DNA of 64,000 nucleotides from NCBI RefSeq assembly GCF_964204645.1, contig NC_134025.1, positions 8,435,001 to 8,499,000 of the forward strand, in the 5' to 3' direction. This document shows, in pieces, positions 25,701-37,700 of the stretch (positions within the stretch are counted from its first letter, which is position 1; every line of letters starts with the position of its first letter). This stretch comes from Tubulanus polymorphus. Taxonomy: Eukaryota; Nemertea; Palaeonemertea; Tubulaniformes; Tubulanidae. The notes beneath the pieces were generated by a model. It did no database searches. It was not told the DNA's origin and saw only the letters and a program-made list of their open reading frames with translations. A program made the translations under genes and the position numbers.

Positions 25701-28700
25701 TGGAATAAGTAGATTTGGTATATGTTATCTTTCTCTTCTCTTCTTCAGAAATGACTCCTCCAACCTTTGTAGAAGATTTGAGGGATATCAACGTTAATGA
25801 TGGCAGTGATGCCACATTCCAAGTTGAAGTCCAAGGAGAACCAGAACCACAAATTAGATGGTTCCGTGAATATAGAGAAGTGTATGACAGCTTGAAATGC
25901 AGAATCAAGAAGAAGGGTAATGTGCACACTCTGGTTATCTATGAAGTTCGACCTGAGGATATGGGAGCAATTGAATGTCGAGCCAGTAACATCGCTGGAT
26001 CAGTTTCCGTATTTGCTCAGTTAACAGTATTAGGTATGATTTCTTGTGTTTAGTGAGTTTAATCATCTTTGAATTAATTATGTATAAAATTCTAATTTGA
26101 CTTTGTAGCTCCTCCACAAATCAGTTTGCCGAAGCGATTGCAAGATGGAATCATTTTCACTCGTGGTGAAACCATACGCCTCAAAGTTCCAGTCCTTGGA
26201 CATCCCCTGCCAGATATAACTTGGACAAAGGACAATGAGGAAATTGAACATGGTGGTCGTATATCAGTCGAAGCTACAGATCGAGATACTACTGTCAATA
26301 TTCATTATGCTGAAAAGGGAGATGGTGGGCTCTATACATTATTAGTAGAAAATGAACTCGGACAAAAACATGTTACCTTCCCGGTACAAGTTACTGATCG
26401 TCCTGATGTACCTGGAAAACCAGTTGCTTTTATAAAGGACAAATACACTGTTGAACTGGAATGGCCAGAACCAATCAATGATGGTGGCTCATTTATTCTT
26501 GGTTACTTCGTCGAACGATGCGAAATCGGTTCAGATTATTGGATTAAAGTTGCCTCTCCACGAACAAATCATGCTTACATTGAAAGTTTCACAGAAGGAA
26601 AACAATATCGATTTAGAGTTCGAGCGGAGAATGTCTATGGCGTCAGTGATGCTAGTGAGCCTTCTGATGTCGCCAGTAAGATTCAAATTTCAAAAGAACC
26701 AGTTGACTACAACAAACTTGGTAAGCCTTGTTCAGTATTAAGTTATAAACAGTTGTTTTTCAGCAGTATATCTAACTAAATTTTGCTTGATTCCAGTTGA
26801 TCCTAATCTGCCGTACATGTATGTTGATGGAGACAAACTTAAGCGAGATTTTGACAGTAAATACATCATCTGTGAGGAGCTTGGAAAGTATGTTAGCTAC
26901 TTTGAGTCTTTTATTGACAATGAGATGTGAGTTTTCTATGAATCGTACTTTCAACGTCATTTCTACATTACAGGGGTGCCTTCGGTGTTGTGCATAGATC
27001 AATCGAGCGATCCACTGGAAAGACTTGGGCAGCCAAGTTCATTACATGCCGTGCTCATGACAAGGAAAAGATCCGTCATGAGATTGATATCATGAATGAT
27101 TTGCATCACCCCAGATTACTTCAGCTCCACGAAGCCTTTGAGCAGCCTGGCATTATGACTTTAATACTTGAATTGTAAGTAATTGTTCTCGTTAATGATC
27201 AATGGTTTATCATCTGTGGTTAAAGTTTTCAGTGTTAATCTGTCTGTATCTTTTCAATAGTGTGTCAGGTGGAGATTTGTTTGAGCGCCTGGTCGAAGCA
27301 GATTACAGTTTCACTGAAGAGGACTGCATCCATTACATACGCCAGATTTGCCAGGGTATCCACCACATGCACAAACACAAGATTATGCATCTAGACTTGA
27401 AGGTAAAAATGATAGAAAATGAAAAATTCAACAATATAACTAAATGATAGTCAAACATTCTATAATTTTATTTCTCTGTAGCCTGAAAATGTTCTCTGTA
27501 CGACAGAGACTAGCAAAGACATAAAGATCATTGACTTTGGTCTTTCTGAACGAGTTGATCCTGAAAAGAAGATTCGTGTCTTGTTTGGTACTGCTGATTT
27601 TGTCGCACCGGAAATTGTCAAATATGAACAAGTTGGCCTTGCGACTGATATGTGGAGTATTGGTGTCATCGCATACGTTCTGTAAGTATTTCACTGTAAA
27701 TTTCTTTTTTCAATTGTCACAATGCAGATCTGATTTTATTTTCTTTTATTTCATTCATTTTAGATTGACTGGACTTTCGCCATTTGGTGGAGAAGATGAT
27801 AAGGAAACATTTGAAAATGTGATCAATGTAGACTATAGTTTTGATGACGAGGCATGGGATCGAATATCCGATGAAGCTAAAGACTTCATTTCCAAATTAC
27901 TTATTAAGGAAAAGAGGTAATTCATAAGCCAATTGAATAGAGGTATTTAGGTCGGCAAGAAATTAACAAATATTTGTTTCTTTTTTTCAGGAAACGCATG
28001 CCAATCAAAGAGGCGTTAGCTCACCCTTGGTTAAATGTAAGTGGACTCCTTCTATTAAGTCTCAATGTAAACCTCAAATCTTTTTTATGTCCCGCATACA
28101 TGTTAATAACTATTTGTGTGTACAATAATCCAAAATTATGGTTGAAAATTAAATACTTTGTTGAGTGTGCTTATTATTATTGCTTTCCGCTTTCCATTCT
28201 AAATTTAAATCAACTTCCTTATTAGAATATTACTATTGATTTTTCGCTCATTTAACTACTGGGTAGAATCACCGGGTAGTATCACTGTAGTATTATGCTC
28301 ATCAATTAGAATTTGGAGTGATTTCGTATCTGCTTACATATGCTGGCTGTGTCCATGTTCTAGATAATCTGAAAACAACTGACGATAAATTTGGTTTTGT
28401 TTTGACAAACTGGCCAGTTTATCGTCATGTTGTGGTTGATTTGCTTTTGTCTAATGTTTCTAACATTTTGTCTGTCGTATCTTTTGCTTTATCAGCCAAA
28501 ACCAAGAAGGAAACCAACTGTAGAGGTATGTAGTGCTTGTAGAAGCATATCGCTTTGTTATTGATTTGTTGCTTTTGTCCAAATCAAGTTATTGTTCTTT
28601 AAGTAAATGAATACTGTATATATCCTTATACATTTTGTTTATTAGTGTATTCACAATTTTAATGAAATGTACTGGTTTTCACATTGTATATTCATCTTTG

Positions 28701-31700
28701 AGCCTTTATATATACACTTTCACAGTTTCTCTGTAAATGACTTTTGAGATTGTATCATATATCGTTCAGCTTAGATATCATATATTTTATGTAAACTTTT
28801 ATTAAGATATTTATCTAGCATAAAAAACATCTAATCACAGTCAATTGCATGCCACATTCAGAAGAAGTTTGAATTTTCAAATTGTTCCTATATTGCTGCA
28901 TATTTTGTTTTAATTATATGTAGCCAATCAAATTTGAAAATATTTACTATTGAAATGGAATCAATGTTTTCATATCTAAATCCGATATTGATGTATTTGT
29001 TGTATTTTAGGGATCAACTGAATTAAAACTTACAAGGAAAAAGTTGGCTACAACCAATCATGAACTAATGCTTACTAAAAGGAGATATCAGGTAGGTTTC
29101 TTTGGTATACTTTGATAAACCTATAAGATTTTGCTGTACTCCACATACCACATATAAATATACCTTTTCATTTGCATTGTTAATCATGCAAATTTTCTTA
29201 CAAATAGCCTCAAGCTGAACAAATCCTTGGAATTGGTCGTCTAGCTGAAATCAGCCCAATCTTCCGAAAGGTTGGTCAGGAAGGTGTTTTTGAGAGAACA
29301 CTGACAATGGGTGAGTTTACAATGATAATTGGACATGAATTTGATCGATTGATACGCTAATAATCTATACATTATCCTTCTTAAATCAATTTTCTAGAAT
29401 TGGCTGATTCTGAACCAATCATATTAAAAGAGCTGAGTGATGTTGATGCATATGAAGGCACATGTGCAAGATTCAGATGTGTTGTTCAAGCTCAGCCTCC
29501 TCCAGATATTCACTGGTATGATAAAACACAATTTATTTCCTTTTTTTTATTCCAATAAGCTCCTTACTGTTTTTGTGCGTATCATCAGAAAGTGACCTGT
29601 ATGTATGTTCTGTTAACAGGTACAAGGATGATCTTGTTCTGACACCAGGAGATCGATACACCATGACGTACAAAGATGGACGTGCTACACTTGACATCGA
29701 TGATCTACAGCCTGAAGATTGTGGAATGTACATCTGTGAAGTTAGAAATGACCTAGGTGCCATCAGCACTTCTGCTGAACTTGAAGTCATTGGTAACTAG
29801 AAAAGAAAAATTAATTGCTGCTATGGTGTTTAAAGGGAATCATCACTTATTTACTCATTTATATTTTTAAGGTACTGGTCGTCGACTGAAGAGACGACTT
29901 TCACTGACTGAAGTGTCACGTGTGCCTAAACCAGTGGAATTTGAAACTGCCAAGGATGTGGATAATGTACCACCTAAAGTCCGTCTTCCACTTATGGACA
30001 CTACTGTCAAGGCTGAGGAAGACTTCCTCTTTACAGTTACTGGTAAGTGGCATTACATATCATATCATAAATGTCCACCAATACCAGTATACATTATTAA
30101 CTTTTTGTTTGTAATAGTTACAAGTCGACCAGAAGCAGAAATAGTCTGGTATCACAACAATACCCGAATTGAGCCAAGTGACCACTTCATTCTGCATGAA
30201 GATTATGGAGGCATCTACCGCCTTGAAATACGTGACATTGATGAAAATGATGCTGGAGAATATAAGTTTGTAGCAGTCAATCCATACGGACAGACGACCT
30301 CCTCCTGTATCCTGACAGTCGTTGCTAGACTCCCACCTGACTATGAACCACCATTCTTTGTCATGGACCTCCATGATACAAAGATTGTCGAAGGAAGCGC
30401 AGTAAGATTTGATGTCAAATTTGAAGGTCATCCTGAACCAGATATCAGATGGTAAGCTATTGTGCGATTTTTTGTCAGATTTTTTCAAATTTTCTTCCTG
30501 GAATTAAGAAGATACATTACATGTAATATGATGAGAAGCATAATGGAAATGTTGATAAAAATTTCAGGTACAAGGACAGGAAAGAAATATACCATGGATT
30601 ACATTATCGCATCCTACAGGAAGATGATGTCACAGTCTCACTCATAATCCTTGAATGTTTCCCTGAAGATGGTGGTGCTTACATGTGTCGAGCGGTCAAT
30701 GCGGCAGGAACAGCGGAAACTGAAGCTGATCTACATGTTATCAGTAAGTAATTCTTTCAACCTAATTTTGTGTACTGACTGGTATTTGAGGTGGTTTTTG
30801 TGATAAGAAAAACATCTTTTATATTTACTGCTACCATCCTTCAGCAGGGTCATGTACTTTGTTCTGTCTCCAATCTTTTGCCACGTATGTGTCTAAGAAT
30901 TGGTTACTTTTGATAATCATGCATAATCAAAACAAAGACTGCGAGCTATAAGTTACTTCATTTACCTACTTTCTACATCTGAAGATGTTTTCCTTATGTA
31001 TAAAGTACTCAGAATAGAAATATGATCGTTGTATCAAGATAGATCACTTCCACCTGTAGAATCTGGCTGTGTTGTGTTAGTGCTATTTTCTCGCTGGGAG
31101 TTGAAGGAGAGTGGATAACTGTTTTGTCGATAGCATTTCTTAGCGCACAGCTATCATCAGGTTTGCTTCTGTTTCGAATTTTGGCTAGTTTTTTTTCGTG
31201 AAGAAAAATCAACATATATATTGAGGATTTCTTCTCACTTACTTGATAAACTCTTGCCAAGATGAAGGAAATATTATTAAAGGATCTAGAAACCGAGGGT
31301 AAGGGTTTTTCAGAAAATGTTTCATCATTTTGATTATTGGATTATACGTGTAATTTACTCGTGTAGTACCAATGGATTTATGTGCTAGAATAATCTTATT
31401 GGATGAGAAATTGTTAAAGCATGGTAAGCAAAAGGTTTTTGTATAAGGGTCACTTTTCCAAAATATCTGTTCAACAAGAGTATTGTTGTGATTTTACAGG
31501 GTTGAGATTTGCTCGATCACCGACTCCAGATTATTTCCCTCATCCACTACCAGAACCTATGCCTGAACCAGAGAAGCTCATTAAGCTGAATCGTGCTCCC
31601 GAGTTTACAGTTCGTCTGCGGACTAAAGTCATAGATGAGGGTATGGATATAAAACTTTTATGCTGTGTAGTGGGACGCCCTGAACCAGTTACAAAATGGT

Positions 31701-34700
31701 ACAAGGACGGATTAGAAATAGTAGATACTGAAAGAGGTGAAATAAGGGTGAGTTTTCTTCCTTCTTTATGTTCTGAAACTAGTTTACTGTTACTGGAATA
31801 CAGCCAGCAAGAGGACCATCTTTCTCACGGTTAAAAATTCTGTTTTATTTTCCTATTTTTAACCTGAATATCTGAGGCATTCCTTCAACATCTGTACTGT
31901 ATTGTAAACACGTAAAGGTTTATATTTTTCATGTATACTTAACTTAAAGTTTTATTTTTATCCTAGCCTGTTATGATAAAGTTTACTCCAAGCCATATTA
32001 TTACTCCAAGCTGCCAGGTTAAAAGATACTTAGAGTTTGAGAAAATTATTTTTTCTTTCAGAACCAGTATGGTTTATGCACCATTGATATACACAACGCA
32101 TCAAAGGAAGATGCAGGCAAATATACATGTATAGCACGCAACTCAGAGGGAGAAATATCTACCAATATGATTCTGGAAATTAGAGGTTAGTCGACTGGTC
32201 ACATGAAAATGTCTCTATTCTTACTCGATAATAAATCATCTTCATCTTAGAAATGAGTCACTCTATCAAATACCTCAATGTGGTATAGGATTAATGCCAG
32301 TCATGATAAGTTTCCTATTCATTTATTTATGCTATGAATTGTAGAAGTAGAAGATTTCTACGCTCCCACTAGTGACTTTGTCAAACCACAGTTCATCAGA
32401 CCAATATTCAATGCTGTTGCACAACAAGGTTCGAAGGCTGTATTTGACTGCCTGGCAACAGGAAGCCCAATGCCTGATTTTAAATGGTGAGTTATTCCAC
32501 ATCTGACATATAACTGATCAACAATTTTCTATATGCGATGTAAGTGTGATTTTCATTCTTTTTTAATGTTATTCTCATAGGCAAAAGGATTCTGCTGATC
32601 TCTTTGAAACTGAAAAATACAAGTTCATCATTGATGGAAAGGGTAATGCTAAACTGGTCATCCGCAATGTTACAAAGAGAGATGAAGCCCTTTACTCAGT
32701 AGTTGCATATAACAGTATTGGTCGATCCAAAATGGCAGCAACATTGAGAGTTATTGGTATGTTTGATAATATTTTCATGAAATTAAAGATAACAATTAAA
32801 GAATTTTCCTCAAGATTTTGAAATTTACATGTACCGATATTTGAAATTTTTCAGAAAAAGCCTCCTCTCCTGTAGACAGTGGATCCTCATCTAGCAGAGA
32901 TGGCTCTGGTTCTCCAAGGGTGTCATCCGGATCAAGATCTCCTGATAAAGTTCTGAGAGACTTAACACCTCCAATGGATGGTCGCTGGCCTGTTTTCCTG
33001 CGTGAACTTCCAGACAAAATTGAACTTGAAGAAGGAGATATGCTTAGTTTGACTTGTGCTCTCAGTGGTGACCCACGTCCAATAGTAACCTGGTACAAAG
33101 GTGTCCGTGAACTGCAGTACAGCAGTCGTCATCGTATAACATCAGATGGATTTACACACTTCACGCTGGAGATTCCATCAGTTTTGATAACCGATCATGG
33201 TAGATTCCGCTGTCAGATCAAAAATAGCTTTGGCCAAGAATCCTCAGCGTGTCTGGTGACAGTTCGGGGCAGAGATGGAAAGATTTCGGCTCGGTAAGTA
33301 CATAGGCCTATACCAAATAATCTCAGTTGTATTTCGAAATTCATTTGACGATAAAAACTATGAATTTATTCTCATAGCACACACCACACATTTGATGACA
33401 GCGATGATGATGTGGAATTTGAGCATCGATATGAGTCGTTCAGGCAGCAATCCAGGTCATCGAGTGGAGCTAAAGTAACTCGAGAGACATTTGAATACAC
33501 TAGTGAATCGTACTCATCTAAATCTACCAAGAAACGTGACACAGATCAGCAGGCATACCTCAGATTACCCGAACGATCAGATAGATTGTTGATTCAAACT
33601 GCCAGAGAAGATGAAGTTGGTAAGTTAGAATTTTTACTTTTAACATCTAGGCTTTCTGTACATTTTTCTGCAAACAGAATCCTCTCCTTCCTCTATCCTA
33701 CATTTGACAAATGTTCTCATAGTCTATGACACAGTTATGTTCCTTTCTTTACCTCAACCCTTGAGATACGTTTGATGTGCACCCTTTCACTGTGTGGTGA
33801 ATGTCTTCTTAGAAATCGTGTAAAATGAATCAAACACATCAATTTTCATAATCTTGCTGTAATTTTCAGAAGAAAAACCTGATCAAAGTAAGAAGTCATG
33901 TCGCATGTGTATCAGTCATAGTATTGAATTATAATTTCACTCACAGTAACAAAATAAACCGATTAAGTCACCGATAGCATAACTTAAGAGATTTCTATAC
34001 GATAAATGGTATATTAAATCCAATTAACCAATCAATTTAGTATCTTTAACCTTTATCACTTCACTTTTCTTTACTCTGACTGAATTTCATGTGATGAATT
34101 TTGCATAACAGGGCAATGCGTCGAGAAATCAAAATATTGTTTCGTTGAATTTTGCTATGTTTTGCAAAATTCAATTCATTTTTCGTGTTATGGTAATATT
34201 CTAACATCTTCTTATTTGTCTGTAGTTACATTATTCAACATTCTTAACACTAAAATCAGTGTATGGACAGGTAAAAACCTAACCCATGTATCAACAACCT
34301 ATTTCTCTACATCACGCTTAAATGCAGTACTATAAGGTCTTGAGCAATGCGTTTTTCAGCAGTTGTTATGTTTTGTTTAAATTTGAGCTCACCAATCAGT
34401 TGAAAATCTTTTATCACATTGCTTCAAGTTTTGATTCAGTCTGAGAGGTAGAATTTCACCTCAATTCACCATTTCTTATGATTGTTCAAAACTGTAGGTA
34501 TTTATTTCACTTTTGTTCCATTTGTCAATGAGTTTATAATTGTTGCTGCATTGTAGAATGCATACATCATTTTATACATGATTACCAATTACTTTTACAA
34601 TTATATACCATATGCAATATACTGATGGTACCGTATTCTCATTACAATTTTAGCGCCTTTCTTCATCAAAGAACTTCCTGATGTTGTTGAGTCACTGGCA

Positions 34701-37700
34701 GGTACATCTGTACGTATTGATTGCCGTGTCTGGGGACGACCGGAACCAGAGATCACCTGGAAGCGAAATGGAGATGAAGTTCCAATAGGACGACGATACA
34801 AAACTGAATTCCTTGATGATGACAAGGTAACACTTGTGATTAAGGGCGTAGAAGAAAAAGACAGCGGAAAATATACTGTCCATGTTAAGAATCGTGCAGG
34901 TCTTGTTGAATCAACTGCTGACCTTAGAGTTGGAAGTAAGTCGAAAGAAATTATGAAATTATCAACCATAGATTAAATGTACCAATAAATACATGTATTC
35001 TTCTTAACATCGTATTCTTTCATTATTTTTCTACCTTTCAAATTTTGATTCTAAAATGGCTATTTTTGTTAAGGTCTCGAGGAACTGAAAGAAGCAGAAC
35101 GTGAAGACAGCCCTACTTTAATCACTAAACAAGAAGAGGCAGCTGGAGAACGTGTTCCTGAATTTGCCCTCAAACTTAGACACAAAACAGTCAAGTTTGG
35201 AAGCAGGGCTAAACTGAATGCCCGAGTTGTCGGCTTACCCGAGCCAGAAGTTGTCTGGTCTAAAGATGGGCAAGAGATTTTAAATGAAGGTTTGTAAATG
35301 TATTTCAATGTCTGATCAAGTTTTTTGAAGTTCAAGCACTAGCCACGAAAAATAATTGATTAATGAATTCACTTCAGGTCGTTTTGATATCTTCTGTGAG
35401 AAAGGAGTACATAATTTGGAGATTCAGGATGTTAACTTGCAAGATGCTGGTCTTTATTCCTTGAAAGCCAAAAACGAGCACGGTGCTGCATACAGCCAAT
35501 GTGAATTAGCAGTTGAAGGTGTGTATATAAGATACATACTATAGCATGATGAATTATGATTTGATCCTGATGCTATGATACACTTCTGCTTTTAGAAACT
35601 ATATACCGGTAAATAAATAATGAAAATGGCATTATGTTTATTTCTTAGGGCTTAAATAAGTATTTTAATGCCTGGTTTTAAGCATAGATAAGATCTAGTA
35701 TGGCTTTCTTTAGCGTTCTTGTCTCATTAGTAAATCAGTAGTCAATTAAAAACTCACATTCCTATATTTTTTCCCGCTTACAGAGTTTAAAAAGGGTAAG
35801 TTCTATTTGAAAAGATTCTAATTGTTGTCATCCATTTACCTTTTCCTTTCTTATATGTATGTTGTAGCCTATGTATTTGTAGATTTGAAATTCAGCTATG
35901 TGCGTCTTTTAATTTTCTCTTGTCCATCTTTTCATTTTTTGTCTAGCAATGCTGCTGTGATTGTTTGTTTTTTCAATAGTTAGATATGAATATTAGGATA
36001 TTTCTTAAAGAGAAATTAGAGAAATTTCATGTTTGAATTTGTCTTTTCATGCATATTTGTCTTCCAGTAGAATAGTGTACCATCATAGCAATTATTTTTC
36101 ATCAATTATTTGATATAAAGACCTCAGTTTTTGTTTTTTGTTGAACAATCGTGAAAACTATATACTGTATCATATTTATAGAAGATGAACACGCTGCACA
36201 GGAAGCACCCTCATTCACCACTGTGATGCAAGATTTAACTATAGCTGATGGTGACACAGCCAGATTTGACTGCAGTATTAAAGGGTCCCCTGAACCTGAA
36301 ATATCATGGTTAGTAAAAAACTCCACATTTGTTAAAATCTCGCCTCCCATATTCTTGGTTTTATATTTTCCGTTTTGAACATTTCAGGATGCATAATGGC
36401 AGACGCTTGCTTCCATCTCGCCGAGTAAGGGTGATGGAGGAGAATGGTCTCTACACTCTAATCATCACTGGAGCTAGCTTCCAGGATGAAGGAAAATACA
36501 CATGTTCTGCTCGAAACTCTGCTGGCCATCAAGAGTGTTCTGCAACTTTGAAAATCATGAGTGGTCGAAAAGAAGAGCAACCACACTTGATTATCAAATC
36601 TGATGAAATCATTGAAATAGAAAAACCTGAGTAAGCATAACATTAATTTCATTTTGCCAATATTGTTTGATTTTATGCGATTATGCTACGGCATTTTTAT
36701 AATGAATTTCAGATCCGATAAAAAGAAATTCCCTCCACGCTTTATCAAACCTCTGGAGCCAATGGAAGTAACTGTTGGGGATAGTGTCCGTATGACTTGT
36801 AATGTACATGGATATCCCCTACCTACAATATTTTGGCTCAAAGACGGATCAAAGGTATGAAAAAATATTTTTTCTTTTCACAAAAAATAATTTCATGACA
36901 AAATGTGTAATAGACAGGTAATAACATCACTCGAATTGTTATGAGTTTGAGCCATCATTTTGATGATGAAATAATCCACCTTAACAAATTCTTTCAATTG
37001 ATATTTAATATGTTCATTCAGTTTAAACTGTTCAAGCAAAATGATAGCCACAGGGTGAACATTTCTCTACAACATGCAAGTTATGACAGGTTTTAGACAT
37101 TTGAGCTAGGAATTTTATTAAATGTCTTGTCCAGTTATTCATCGAAGAACTGATATTTGATTTCTTTAGATTTATGCTGTTTTAATTTAAATGGTAGGAT
37201 TAAGTACAATACTCTTTTATTAGAATTTTAAGTGGCTCATAACACGAATGTAATAAATTAGATATGAATATAAGGTGTTATTCATTTCCCGTTTAATAAA
37301 TCGAGTTTCACCTGAAAAGAAATTAGTAGAGTTTGTTTAGATGTACTGGCTCGTAAGTAAAGTGACTGTGACGGGTCAACAAAATAAAGTCTGGTGTCTG
37401 TCACTGAGTTCAGAATAAACAAGCAAAACGGCACAGAACAATATAGAATATTTGACGGTCAACTTACAGACTTATGTCTAGTGTTAGGACTAATACTATG
37501 AATTATTCAATCATGTATCGTTGATTTGTTTACGTATATATGATTTAATTATGATGTTTTGACATTGTTCATCTGCTGGTTGATCTCTTTCTACTGGCTT
37601 ATTGTAAGTATCTGAAATTGGTACCTGATAAAAGTTGTTATAAACGAATTATGCGCTGAAATACATTTGGATCGTACAATGACATCTTTCTTGAACTTGC

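Noticed and set aside
31262-31299. Possible small exon in the intron before post-kinase Ig 4
   Set aside because: Its only donor gives the wrong phase, so inclusion would break the frame.
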